The notes under the pieces: model-generated | What the model saw: only the letters and a program-made list of their open reading frames with translations | What the model was told of the DNA's origin: nothing | The model's database searches: none | Position numbers and translations under genes: made by a program | In this document: one piece after another, positions 34,844 through 43,148 of the stretch | Layout of the letters: every line of letters starts with the position of its first letter | Position numbering within the stretch: position 1 is the first letter of the stretch | NCBI GenBank assembly: GCA_052148715.1 | Contig: JBKQHQ010000081.1 | Location: forward strand, 1-64,000 | Direction of reading: 5' to 3' | DNA: 64,000 bases | DNA from: JBKQHQ01 sp052148715 | Lineage (GTDB): Bacteria > Pseudomonadota > Alphaproteobacteria > Rhizobiales > Xanthobacteraceae

Positions 34844-35620
34844 CTACGCCCCCGCGGCCCCATCCGTCGCCGAGCTTTCAGGCGCGGGGCGGCCGGCCAT
34901 GCGTTCGGCCTTTTCGAGCCGCGCGCTCCAATATTCCCAGGCCCGCGCAATGGGACCGGGGCGCAGATTATAGGCGCCAGCGCCTTCGCATTCGGCAGCA
35001 GTCAAGGCATCAACGTGGCCGAGCGTGTGCGCACGCAGCTGCTGCTCGGCGTTGCGGCAAATATAAATCGTGCGAAACACCAGCTCGTGCAGCGAAGTCC
35101 CGGCGACCGTGGCGCCGTGCCGGCGCATCAGCACGATCCAGTAGGGTCCGAGCGCGCGTGCCAAGGACGCGCCTTCCTCGGGCTTGATCACCAGCAGATT
35201 GGTGTCGCCGAAATCGTCACGCTGGTCCCAGAACGGCGCCTTGGGGCCAATGGTGCCGCCCAGGTGATAGACCGGAAGGAGCTCGGTGCCGGAGATGCAG
35301 AACGGCAGGATCGAGGGCGAATGGTGGTGGCAGACCGCCTGAACGTCGGGGCGCGCCTGATAGATGCAGCCGTGGATGACACGTTCGCCGTAGAGCCGCT
35401 TGGTCGGTGGCGCCACCGGCTCGGAGTCGAGCGTGAATTCCAGAATGTCGTCGGCCTCGACCAATTCGGGGCCGCGGGAGCGCGACATCAGGTAGCGACC
35501 CGGATCGGTCGGATGCCGCAGACTGACGTGGCCGAAGGCGTCGAGAATACCCTCGTTGGCGACGATGCGATTGGCGCGCGCCAATTCCACTTTGGCTTGA
35601 GCAAGAACGTCGTCGGACAC
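34844..35620 (-). CDS. Class II aldolase/adducin family protein
   Basis: A 258-residue zinc-dependent aldolase/epimerase-fold protein. The signature elements are NEGILDAFGHVSLRHP (residues 24-39), RLYGERVIHGCIYQARPDVQAVCHHHSP with the metal His pair, and VLMRRHGATVAG with the third His. The family includes fuculose aldolases and decarboxylases acting on sugar or aromatic-derived acids. The start is a GTG with GGAATTCCGG before it. It is transcribed with the mini-ORF and the IclR regulator and diverges from the transhydroxylase-type genes, consistent with a catabolic unit. Confidence 0.9.
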   Translation of the reverse strand: MSDDVLAQAKVELARANRIVANEGILDAFGHVSLRHPTDPGRYLMSRSRGPELVEADDILEFTLDSEPVAPPTKRLYGERVIHGCIYQARPDVQAVCHHHSPSILPFCISGTELLPVYHLGGTIGPKAPFWDQRDDFGDTNLLVIKPEEGASLARALGPYWIVLMRRHGATVAGTSLHELVFRTIYICRNAEQQLRAHTLGHVDALTAAECEGAGAYNLRPGPIARAWEYWSARLEKAERMAGRPAPESSATDGAAGA

Positions 35621-35814
35621 CGGAATTCCCCTTTTCCCTTTGGGCGTGCTCTGCCCCTGCTACCTGGCATCAGTGCGCGGTGGCCGTTGAGTGGGCATCC
35701 GCGCCCTTACCGCAATGCGACAGAATTGTCATTATACGAAAATTGTTGCAAGTCGGACGAGGCCCACCCTATCATCCCGTGCGCCTCGTATTCCCGCCTC
35801 CCGAGGAGGAGAGC

Positions 35815-38800
35815 ATGGCTTTTTCCAAGGTGACGTTCCCGCTCATTCTGGCAGGCCTCGCCGAAGCTCTCAAATTTGTGGCGCGACGGCACCCGGAATT
35901 CCGGGCGCGGTTGAAGGAGCGCAATCTCGTCGCCCAGATACTGGCGCGCGACGAGGAGGTCGGTCGCTGGTTCGAGATCCGCAACGGCAAGATCCGCTCA
36001 CGCCACGGTCTGCATCCTCGACCGGATATGACGCTCGCCTTCAAGAACGTGCAACTCGGCGCCGAGCTGCTGATGCCGCCCATCAATTGGCTCAACCAGA
36101 TCAATGCGCAGAAAGATTTCAAGCTCACGGTCGACGGTCCCGAAGACCTGACCAATTGGTTCGCGCAGACCATCATGATGTCGCAGACCGTCGGCTGGAA
36201 GATCGGAACCGATCTCGGCGACGGAACGATACGCTATTGCAACATGACGAACGGCGGTCCGGTCTTCGTCTATGTCAAGGACGGCAAGATCGTGCGCATG
36301 ACGCCGATCGAGTTCGACGATACCGATCCGGCACCGTGGACGATCGAGGCGCGCGGGCTGAAATTGACCCCGCCGCGCAAGACCACGCTGGCGCCGCACG
36401 GCCAGAACGCGAAGTCGATCGTCTATTCGCCGGATCGGTTGCTGCATCCCATGAAGCGGGTCGACTTCAATCCGAACGGCGAGCGCAATCCGGGGAATCG
36501 CGGGAAATCCGGCTATGTGCGCATCTCCTGGGACGAGGCGATCGACCTCGTTGCCGACGAGATCAAGCGGCTCAAGCGCCAATATGGTCCGGGCGTGATG
36601 GCGGTCTCGCACGGCTCGCACCATACCTGGGGCAATATCGGCTACTACCTCAGCGCCCTCTATCGGTTCCGCAATTCCGTCGGCCACACCCAGGTGCACC
36701 ACAATCCCGACAGTTGGGAGGGTTGGTATTGGGGCGCGGTGCATCACTGGGGCCATACGCTGCGCGTCGGCCAATCGGAAACCTACGGCACGGTCGAAGA
36801 TTGTCTGCAGAACTGCGACATGATCGTGTTCTGGGCCGCCGACCCGGAAAGCACGAGCGGTTCCTACGGCGCCCAGGAAGGGACCGTGCGGCGGCAGTGG
36901 CTGAAGAAGCCTGAGCTCGGCATCAAGGTCGTGCACGTCGACCCGTACTACAATGCTTCGGCGCAATTCCTCCCGGGCAAATGGTTCGCGCCACGCCCGA
37001 CCACGTCGGTCGCCATGGCGATGGCGATTGCCTATGTCTGGATCAAGGAAGGCCTCTACGACAAGGACTACGTTGCCACCCACACGGTCGGCTTCGACGT
37101 CTGGAAGGCCTATCTGCTCGGTGACGAGGACGGCATCGCCAAGTCGCCGGAATGGCAGGAGAAGGAAACCGGCGTTCCGGCCAAGGACGTGCGCGCGCTG
37201 GCGCGCGAGTGGGGAGGCAAGCGCGTTTATCTTGCGCCCGGCGGCTGGGGCAACGGCCATGGCGGCGCCTGCCGCAACCAGACCGGCATCCAGTGGGCGC
37301 GGGTCATGGTCTGCCTCGTGGCGATGCAGGGACTGGGCAAGCCCGGCATCAATATGGGCAATCTGCAGTGGGGCTGCCCGCTCGATTTCAATTTCTACTT
37401 CCCCGGTTACGCCGACGGCGGCATGTCCGGGGATCTGGAAAATACCTCGATGCCGGTCGAGCTCTATCAGCGTATGCCGCAGCTGCCGACCATGAACACG
37501 CCGTTTCAGAAAATTCCGCGCATCTTCATGCCCGAGGCGATCGCCGACGGGAAGGCGGAAGGCTATCCGTGGGTCGGCAAGTCGATCGAGCATCAGTTCG
37601 CCAAATTCGCCTATCCGGCGCCCGGCCACGCGCCGGTGCGGATGCTCTACAAATACGGCGGCTCGATGCTCTCGACCATGAACAACACCAACCGCCACGT
37701 GCGGATGTACCAGTCGCCGAACCTCGAATTCGTGGTCAACCAGTCGATCTGGTTCGAGGGCGAGGCCAAGTTTGCCGATGTGATCCTTCCGGCCTGCACC
37801 AATTTCGAGCGGGTCGATATCAGTGAGTGGGCCGGTCTCGGCGGCTACGGCCATCATGGCCAGCAGCAGCTCAATCACCGCGTCATCATCTTTCAGGCAC
37901 CGGCGATCAAGCCGCTCGGCGAATCGAAGTCGGACTATTGGATCTTCAACGAGATCTGCAAGCGGCTCGGGCTCGCCAATTACTTCTCGGAAGGCGTCAA
38001 CGAGATCGATTGGGTGAAGCGTCTGTTCGACGCGTCCGACCTGCCCAAGGTGATCTCCTGGAAGGAGTTCATTCGCCGCGGCTACTACGTGGTGCCGTCC
38101 GAGAAGGAAAAGCTGCGCGCGCCCGTGTCCTTCCGCTGGTTTTGGGAGAACCGCAAGAAGGATGTGCCGGAGCCGCAGCCGCTGCCTTCCGACTACGCAG
38201 GGGAGTTTCAACGCGGGCTGCAGACCCAATCCGGCAAGCTCGAATTCGACTGCAATAGCCTGAAGCGTTTCAAGGACCCCGAGCGGCCGCCGATCGTAAA
38301 GTACGAGCCGTCGTGGGAGGGGCCGCACTCGGGCGACCTCTACCAGCGCTATCCGCTGCAGATGCTCACGCCGCACAGCAAGTACAGCTTCCACACCCAA
38401 GGCGACGGCAAGGACAGCTTCCTCTTGAACATTCCGTATCACCGCGTGGCGGTCGAGGGATACTATTACTGGATCATCCGCATGAACGCGGACGATGCCG
38501 CTGAGCGCGGCATCAAGCTGCACGAGCTGGTGAAGGTGTATAACGACCGCGGCGCCGTCATCTGCGCCGCCGTGCCGACGCAGCGCCTGCCGCGCGGCGT
38601 GTGCCACGGCTACGAATCCTCCGCCGTCTACGACCCGATGGGCGAGCCCGGCAAGTCGGTCGACCGCGGCGGTTGCCTCAACCTGCTGACCCCCGAGCGG
38701 ACGCAGACCAAATCGACCCATTCGCTCGCCGGCGCGAACTCGCTGGTGCAGATCGAGCCGTGGGACCGCCGCACCGAGCACATGTCGGCGACCTTCGCGC

Positions 38801-38865
38801 AGCAGGAACAGAACGACGAGGTCCGCCGGACCTTGAAGGCGGCCGAGCTGTTGCCGGCGAAATAG
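35815..38865 (+). CDS. Transhydroxylase-type molybdoenzyme, catalytic subunit fused to SCP2-like domain
   Basis: A 1016-residue protein. Residues 1-125 form an SCP2/sterol-carrier-like domain (FRARLKERNLVAQILARDEE through LTVDGPEDLTNWFAQTIMM). The rest is a DMSO-reductase family molybdopterin subunit with no N-terminal Fe-S cysteines, like the large chain of pyrogallol-phloroglucinol transhydroxylase of Pelobacter and resorcinol hydroxylase of Azoarcus. From memory of the Pelobacter structure, His144, Asp174 and Mo-ligand Ser175 are spaced 30 apart; here SHHTWG (His269) and NPDSW (Asp299, Ser300) keep that spacing, and a Tyr occurs near the place of Tyr404 (FNFYF). GAGGAGG precedes the ATG. 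The next gene is its iron-sulfur partner. Confidence 0.88.
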   Translation: MAFSKVTFPLILAGLAEALKFVARRHPEFRARLKERNLVAQILARDEEVGRWFEIRNGKIRSRHGLHPRPDMTLAFKNVQLGAELLMPPINWLNQINAQKDFKLTVDGPEDLTNWFAQTIMMSQTVGWKIGTDLGDGTIRYCNMTNGGPVFVYVKDGKIVRMTPIEFDDTDPAPWTIEARGLKLTPPRKTTLAPHGQNAKSIVYSPDRLLHPMKRVDFNPNGERNPGNRGKSGYVRISWDEAIDLVADEIKRLKRQYGPGVMAVSHGSHHTWGNIGYYLSALYRFRNSVGHTQVHHNPDSWEGWYWGAVHHWGHTLRVGQSETYGTVEDCLQNCDMIVFWAADPESTSGSYGAQEGTVRRQWLKKPELGIKVVHVDPYYNASAQFLPGKWFAPRPTTSVAMAMAIAYVWIKEGLYDKDYVATHTVGFDVWKAYLLGDEDGIAKSPEWQEKETGVPAKDVRALAREWGGKRVYLAPGGWGNGHGGACRNQTGIQWARVMVCLVAMQGLGKPGINMGNLQWGCPLDFNFYFPGYADGGMSGDLENTSMPVELYQRMPQLPTMNTPFQKIPRIFMPEAIADGKAEGYPWVGKSIEHQFAKFAYPAPGHAPVRMLYKYGGSMLSTMNNTNRHVRMYQSPNLEFVVNQSIWFEGEAKFADVILPACTNFERVDISEWAGLGGYGHHGQQQLNHRVIIFQAPAIKPLGESKSDYWIFNEICKRLGLANYFSEGVNEIDWVKRLFDASDLPKVISWKEFIRRGYYVVPSEKEKLRAPVSFRWFWENRKKDVPEPQPLPSDYAGEFQRGLQTQSGKLEFDCNSLKRFKDPERPPIVKYEPSWEGPHSGDLYQRYPLQMLTPHSKYSFHTQGDGKDSFLLNIPYHRVAVEGYYYWIIRMNADDAAERGIKLHELVKVYNDRGAVICAAVPTQRLPRGVCHGYESSAVYDPMGEPGKSVDRGGCLNLLTPERTQTKSTHSLAGANSLVQIEPWDRRTEHMSATFAQQEQNDEVRRTLKAAELLPAK

Positions 38866-38873
38866 AGGCGTAG

Positions 38874-38947
38874 GGCGGATTAGCCGTAGGCGTAATCCGC
38901 CATCCGAGGCACAGTGGCGGGTTACGCCTTCGGCTAACTAATCCGCC
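38874..38947. repeat. Intergenic palindromic repeat (REP-like), copy 2
   Basis: GGCGGATTAGCCGTAGGCGTAATCCGCC (split by position: 38874-38901) faces an inverted copy at 38916-38947, which carries a 4-base CTAA insertion. It is the same family as bases 1-100. It lies between the two subunit genes of the transhydroxylase-type enzyme, so it must be part of their transcript and could form a strong mRNA hairpin that alters subunit ratio. Confidence 0.9.
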
Positions 38948-38980
38948 CTACGTCTCTTGCGGGCAGACCGGGAGTCCGAG

Positions 38981-39820
38981 ATGGAAAAGTGGACCCTGAT
39001 CATCGACGTCGCCGAGTGCACTAATTGCCAATTGTGCGCGCTCGCGGCCATGGACGAATATGTCGACAATGCCTGGCCCGGCATTTCGGCGCCGATGCCT
39101 AGGCATGGGCACCGCTGGATCGACATCGTGCAGAAGGAACGGGGGCAGGTGCCGATGGTCGACATCGCCTACTTGCCGACCCTATGCAATCATTGCGACA
39201 ATGCGCCGTGCCTTGCTGCCGCAAAGGACGGCGCCGTGCGCAAACGCGACGACGGCATCATCATCATCGATCCTGACAAGGCGAAGGGGCGCAAGGACCT
39301 CGTCGACGCTTGTCCTTACGGCCACATCTGGTGGAATGAAGCGGAGCAACTGCCACAGACCTGGCCGTTCGACGCGCATTTGCTCGACCAAGGCTGGAAA
39401 CACACCCGTGGCCATCAGGCATGTCCAACCGCGGCGATGCGCGCCGTCAAGGTGGATGACGAGGCGATGCAGCGTATGGTGCTCGAGCAGGAGCTGGAGG
39501 TCCTCAAGCCCGAGCTCGGCAGCAAGCCGCGCGTCTATTACAAGAACCTATGGCGCTACACGAAGAGCTTCATCGGCGGCACCGTCTCGGCGGAAGCGGG
39601 TGGTGTCGTCGACTGCGTCGAGGGCGCGACGATTCGACTGCTGAAGGACGGCGCGTGTATCGCCCAGACGACGAGCGATAACTACGGCGATTTCAAATTC
39701 GACGAGCTCGACGAAGGTTCGGGCCGGCACACGCTCGAAATATCGGCGCCCGGTCGCGACAAAAAGACCGTCGAGGTGGAGCTTGGCACAAGCACGAACG
39801 TCGGAGACATCCGAATCTGA
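38981..39820 (+). CDS. Iron-sulfur subunit with C-terminal transthyretin-like domain
   Basis: A 279-residue electron-transfer subunit. The ferredoxin part has CTNCQLC (C13-C19), a second group CNHCDNAPC, then DACPYGHIWW and HQACPTAAM, arranged for about three [4Fe-4S] clusters. The last ~80 residues (VVDCVEGATIRLLKDGACIA, FKFDELDEGSGRHTLEISAP) form a Cna-B/transthyretin-like beta domain. A ferredoxin chain with exactly this extra C-terminal barrel is the small chain of pyrogallol-phloroglucinol transhydroxylase (family knowledge), which supports the assignment of the large subunit upstream. A REP-like hairpin lies in the 115-bp gap between the two genes. Confidence 0.9.
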   Translation: MEKWTLIIDVAECTNCQLCALAAMDEYVDNAWPGISAPMPRHGHRWIDIVQKERGQVPMVDIAYLPTLCNHCDNAPCLAAAKDGAVRKRDDGIIIIDPDKAKGRKDLVDACPYGHIWWNEAEQLPQTWPFDAHLLDQGWKHTRGHQACPTAAMRAVKVDDEAMQRMVLEQELEVLKPELGSKPRVYYKNLWRYTKSFIGGTVSAEAGGVVDCVEGATIRLLKDGACIAQTTSDNYGDFKFDELDEGSGRHTLEISAPGRDKKTVEVELGTSTNVGDIRI

Positions 39821-39840
39821 GCGAGCTTGGATCGACGGCT

Positions 39841-40317
39841 TCAGAATTCGAAACCGAAAAAATGGTCGAGCGACAGGAAGCCGCCGCCGTTCGCCAGGAA
39901 GTAGAGCGCAGCGATCGCCCACATGCCGGGATACTCGATCCCCTGTCTGTTCCAAAAGTAACCGTCCCGCACATGCTCGACCACGGAGAGAAGCATCAGA
40001 ACACTGACCGCGAGCGCTGCGGGTCGGGCGAAAAGTCCGATCGCGAGCATGGGGCCGGCAACGAATTCGGTGAGGAAGACGAGAACGGCCCACAGCTTCG
40101 CCGGCCTATAACCGCCGCGGTCGAGCATGGCGGAAAAGGCCGCGAAGCTGCCGAGATGAACTCCGGTTCCCGGAAAAAAGCCGTAGAACAGCCGCAGCCC
40201 ATGCGGAACGAGTGCCAGCCCGACGGCGGCGCGCAGCAAGGCTTCGGCGATGGGCGCGATCAGCTGATACACAGTCCCGATCTGTGGGATGATAAGCGGG
40301 GTCGCGCCGGTGGGCAT
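39841..40317 (-). CDS. DoxX family membrane protein
   Basis: A 158-residue four-helix membrane protein: helices around LIAPIAEALLRAAVGLALVP, AVLVFLTEFVAGPMLAIGLF, AALAVSVLMLLSVVEHV and MWAIAALYFLANGGGFLSLD. The last two residues before the stop are Glu-Phe. DoxX-like proteins are linked to quinone or thiol chemistry and often sit beside aromatic-catabolism genes. The start may instead be the ATG at 40362 (173 residues), which has a better GGGG upstream; upstream frame beyond that is excluded. It is antisense to its flanking genes. Confidence 0.8.
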   Translation of the reverse strand: MPTGATPLIIPQIGTVYQLIAPIAEALLRAAVGLALVPHGLRLFYGFFPGTGVHLGSFAAFSAMLDRGGYRPAKLWAVLVFLTEFVAGPMLAIGLFARPAALAVSVLMLLSVVEHVRDGYFWNRQGIEYPGMWAIAALYFLANGGGFLSLDHFFGFEF

Positions 40318-40352
40318 TTTGTGGGAGGATGTGTGCCTGTTGTGACGGTCAT

Positions 40353-40452
40353 TGGCGGGCATCCCCGGACGTGATGTGGGACCCCGCAATCCAGCAAGAC
40401 TGCTCAAGTCTTTCATTTGACGGAACAGCGGGTCAAGCCCGCGGGTGAGCAG
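40353..40452. repeat. Weak REP-like hairpin segments
   Basis: The intergenic strip contains GGCATCCCCGG and, at 40429-40448, GCGGGTCAAGCCCGCGGGTG, in which GCGGG pairs with CCCGC around TCAAG. This type of palindrome is common between genes in Rhizobiales. It may instead act as a promoter-proximal hairpin for the YCII gene. Confidence 0.4.
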
Positions 40453-40473
40453 ACGATAAGGGAGGAGTATTGA

Positions 40474-40857
40474 ATGGCGGACGCGGCTGAAGAAAAGATC
40501 CGGCAGCTGACGGAGCCCATGCTGCGCAAGAAGCTTTATGTGGTGCTCTCGAAGCCGACGGGAACGCCTGAGCAAATCAAGGCCTGCACACCGTCCCATC
40601 TCGAATACATGATCGGGTTGGAGCAGAAGGGTATTCTGTTCGCCTCGGGCCCGTTCTTGGGCGCCAAGGGCAAGCCGACCGGAGACGGCATGACCATCCT
40701 GCGAACGGCGAGCGCCGACGAGGCGCAAAGGATCGCCGAGGCGGACCCGTTCTTTGTCGCAGGTCTGCGCCGCTTTGAAGTGCGCGAATGGATGTTGATG
40801 GAGGGCTCATTCGGACTCACGGTGAGGTTCTCCGATCAATCCGTGGCATTGGCATAA
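40474..40857 (+). CDS. YCII-related domain protein
   Basis: A 127-residue dimeric alpha-beta barrel protein. The YCII pattern is visible: KLYVVLSKPTGTPEQIKACT, then PSHLEYMIGLEQKGILFASGPFLG and the second-half MTILRTASADEAQRIAEADPFF. Related proteins include chloromuconolactone dehalogenase-like and 5-carboxymethyl muconolactone isomerase-like enzymes. It begins a run of four co-directional genes (dehydrogenase, dioxygenase, HbpS-like) with 10-90 bp gaps, so it is probably part of an aromatic-degradation operon. GGAGGAG precedes the ATG. Confidence 0.85.
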   Translation: MADAAEEKIRQLTEPMLRKKLYVVLSKPTGTPEQIKACTPSHLEYMIGLEQKGILFASGPFLGAKGKPTGDGMTILRTASADEAQRIAEADPFFVAGLRRFEVREWMLMEGSFGLTVRFSDQSVALA

Positions 40858-40867
40858 GGGGAAGGCC

Positions 40868-41746
40868 ATGGAAACGATCGGCTTTGTCGGCGTCGGCAAG
40901 ATCGGGCTGCCGATCTGCGAAAACCTCATCAAGAGCGGCTACCGCGTGCTCGGCTATCGCCGGCATGCCATGGACGAGTTCCTAAAGGCCGGCGGCATCG
41001 CCGCGCTCTCGCCGACCGACATCGGCGCGCAAGCGGACATCGTCTTCTGCTGCTTGCCTTCGGCGGAGGCGCTCGAGGACGTGGTGCAGGGGCCATACGG
41101 CCTGATCCGCTCGGCCCGTCCGGGGCAGATCATTGTCGAACTCGGCTCGCACGCGGTGTCGGTGAAGTCCCGCTATATCGAGCCGCTCAAGCAAAAGGGC
41201 GCGACCTTCATCGACGGCGAGGTCAGCGGCACGCCGGGAATGGTCGCGCAACGCAAAGGCGTGATCTATCTCGGCGGGGATGCCGAGGCCTGCAAGCGAC
41301 TCGAGCCCGTCGTTGCCGGCTTTGCCGATTCCTGCATTTATTTCGGTCCGTTCGGCGCGGCCAGCAAGGTTAAGCTCGTCAATAATCTGCTGGTGGCACT
41401 GAACATCGCGGCGACCGCCGAAGCCATGGCGCTCGGACTGAAAGCCGGGGTGGACGTGGAGCTGATGATCAAGGCCATCGCGACCGGCAGCGGCGGCTCG
41501 ACCCAGTTCGCCATCCGGGCTCCCTGGATGGCGCAGCGGCGCTTCTTTCCGGTCCAGGGAACGGTGCCGGCGCTGCTCCATTATTTCGATATGATCGGCG
41601 ACTTGGCCAAATCGGTCGGCAGCGCCACCCCCATGCTCGACCGCGCTGCCGAGCTCTATCAGCGCTTCATCGACATGGGGCTCGAGGACCACGATGTTGC
41701 CGCGATGGTCGATGTCCTCAGCTCTATGCCGCCGTCGAAGAGTTGA
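40868..41746 (+). CDS. Beta-hydroxyacid dehydrogenase family (3-HIBADH/GarR-like)
   Basis: A 292-residue NAD(P)-dependent dehydrogenase. It has the Rossmann start IGFVGVGKIGLPICENLIKS, the substrate loop DGEVSGTPGMVAQRKGVIYL, and the catalytic Lys region GAASKVKLVNNLLVALNIAATAEAM. In usual members GLGxMG, D-A-P-V-S-G-G and Lys170-equivalent are conserved; here the first is GVGKIG and the loop GEVSGTPG, so it is a divergent member. The gene follows YCII after ten bases and precedes the dioxygenase after 32. It probably oxidises or reduces a small hydroxyacid from ring breakdown (inference). Confidence 0.88.
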   Translation: METIGFVGVGKIGLPICENLIKSGYRVLGYRRHAMDEFLKAGGIAALSPTDIGAQADIVFCCLPSAEALEDVVQGPYGLIRSARPGQIIVELGSHAVSVKSRYIEPLKQKGATFIDGEVSGTPGMVAQRKGVIYLGGDAEACKRLEPVVAGFADSCIYFGPFGAASKVKLVNNLLVALNIAATAEAMALGLKAGVDVELMIKAIATGSGGSTQFAIRAPWMAQRRFFPVQGTVPALLHYFDMIGDLAKSVGSATPMLDRAAELYQRFIDMGLEDHDVAAMVDVLSSMPPSKS

Positions 41747-41778
41747 AGTGTTCACAGGTTACGCAAGGAGGAGACCAA

Positions 41779-42663
41779 ATGATCCGAGTGCGCAAGATCA
41801 CCCATGCGACCTACGAGATGCCCGATGTCGATAAGCAGGTCGAATATTACACCGAGATCCTCGGTCTCAGTCTTACGGCCAAGGAGAAGGACGCCACCTA
41901 TCTCGCCAGCACGGTCGACCACCATTCGGTCGTGCTGCGGAAGGGAGCGGAAGCCAAATGCGTCCGCGTCGGTTTCCAGATCGGTCCCGATGACGACCTC
42001 GCCGAGTTCGAACGCCAGGTCGGCGACCACGGCGTCAAGACCCTGCGCAAGAAGGATCCCGAGCCGACCATCAGCGAGATGGTCACGTTCGAGGACCCTA
42101 AGGGGACCGTCATGGAAGTATTCAAGCGCGGCGAATTCGCGGGTCAGCGCTTCCAGACCAAGGGTGTCGTTCCGTACAAGCTCGGCCATGTCGCGTTTCA
42201 CGTCACCGACGTGAAACGCGTCACCAAATTCTACTGCGACGTTCTGGGTTTTCGCGAATCCGATTGGATGGCGGATTTCTTCTCGTTCCTGCGCTGCGGT
42301 CCCGATCACCACACCATCAATCTGATGGAGACGGGCAGCAACCGGCATTTCCACACCGCGTTCGAGCTGCGCGATTGGGCGCATCTGCAGACGGCGTGCG
42401 ATTATCTCAGCCTCAACGGCTACAAGCTGCTGTGGGGGCCCGGCCGGCACGGCATCGGCCACAATCTGTTCGCCTATCACCGCAGCCCCAACGGCCTGAT
42501 CACCGAATTGTTCGCCGAGCTCGACCGGGTGAATGAAGAGCTCGGCTATTTCGAGCCGCGCCCGTGGCACCGCGACAAACCGCAGAAGCCGAAGGTGTGG
42601 GCGAAAGACCCTTCGGCGTCGAATCTGTGGGGTATCATGCCGACCGACGAGATGATGAAGTAG
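41779..42663 (+). CDS. Two-domain VOC extradiol-type dioxygenase
   Basis: A 294-residue protein with two VOC domains like type I extradiol dioxygenases. The first (residues 1-130) is KITHATYEMPDVDKQVEYYTEILGL; the second (about 140-265) carries the presumptive iron triad: His in KLGHVAFHVTD, His in NRHFHTAFELRD and Glu in NGLITELFAELD. These match the His-His-Glu of BphC-type enzymes that split catechols next to the diol. A tail with PRPWHRDKPQKPKVW follows. The ATG at 41779 behind AGGAGG is the real start. Its place beside a transhydroxylase-type molybdoenzyme suggests ring cleavage of a polyhydroxybenzene product. Confidence 0.88.
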   Translation: MIRVRKITHATYEMPDVDKQVEYYTEILGLSLTAKEKDATYLASTVDHHSVVLRKGAEAKCVRVGFQIGPDDDLAEFERQVGDHGVKTLRKKDPEPTISEMVTFEDPKGTVMEVFKRGEFAGQRFQTKGVVPYKLGHVAFHVTDVKRVTKFYCDVLGFRESDWMADFFSFLRCGPDHHTINLMETGSNRHFHTAFELRDWAHLQTACDYLSLNGYKLLWGPGRHGIGHNLFAYHRSPNGLITELFAELDRVNEELGYFEPRPWHRDKPQKPKVWAKDPSASNLWGIMPTDEMMK

Positions 42664-42749
42664 GATTCCAACCACGGAAAACGGACGACAGATTATCGTC
42701 TACTCCGTCCATCCCTGTCGTTCATGTCACCCAGCGAAAGGAGCAGATC

Positions 42750-43148
42750 ATGCGCAACAAACCCACTTTGACATTGGCGGACGCCCATAAGATGATGGCG
42801 GCCTGCAAGGCGGAGGCCGAGAGGAACAAATGGCAGGTTGCGATCGCGATCCTCGATGACGGCGGCTATCTGCTGCATTTCGAACGCATGGACGGTGTCG
42901 GGAAGGCCTCGGCCGAAGTCGCCATCGGCAAGGCGCGCACCGCGGCGCTGACCGGCCGACCGTCCAAGTTCTTTGAGGATCGGGTGAAAGAGCGTCCGGC
43001 CTTCGCGGGCTTTCCGGCCGGCCTGTTGATTCAGGGTTCTCTGCCGATCAAGCACGAGAATGACACGATCGGCGCGATCGGCGTCTCCGGTGTGCAGTCG
43101 CACGAGGACGAGCAGATCGCGCAGGCTGGTATTGCCGCGCTCAAGTAA
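42750..43148 (+). CDS. HbpS/GlcG-like (DUF336) protein
   Basis: A 132-residue Corynebacterium HbpS/GlcG-type domain: LTLADAHKMMAACKAEAERN, then VAIAILDDGGYLLHFERMDG, SAEVAIGKARTAALTGRPS and the end IGAIGVSGVQSHEDEQIAQA. These small proteins bind heme or assemble into octamers and are often found in catabolic operons. It lacks an export signal. It is the last gene of the run beginning at 40474, 86 bp after the dioxygenase. ATG at 42750 behind AAAGGAG is used over the longer frame. Confidence 0.87.
   Translation: MRNKPTLTLADAHKMMAACKAEAERNKWQVAIAILDDGGYLLHFERMDGVGKASAEVAIGKARTAALTGRPSKFFEDRVKERPAFAGFPAGLLIQGSLPIKHENDTIGAIGVSGVQSHEDEQIAQAGIAALK

Noticed and set aside
35998..38781. Minus-strand open frame of 927 codons opposite the transhydroxylase-type gene
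   Set aside because: Codon-complement artefact; no family features, and the plus strand has clear catalytic and cofactor motifs and a strong ribosome-binding site.
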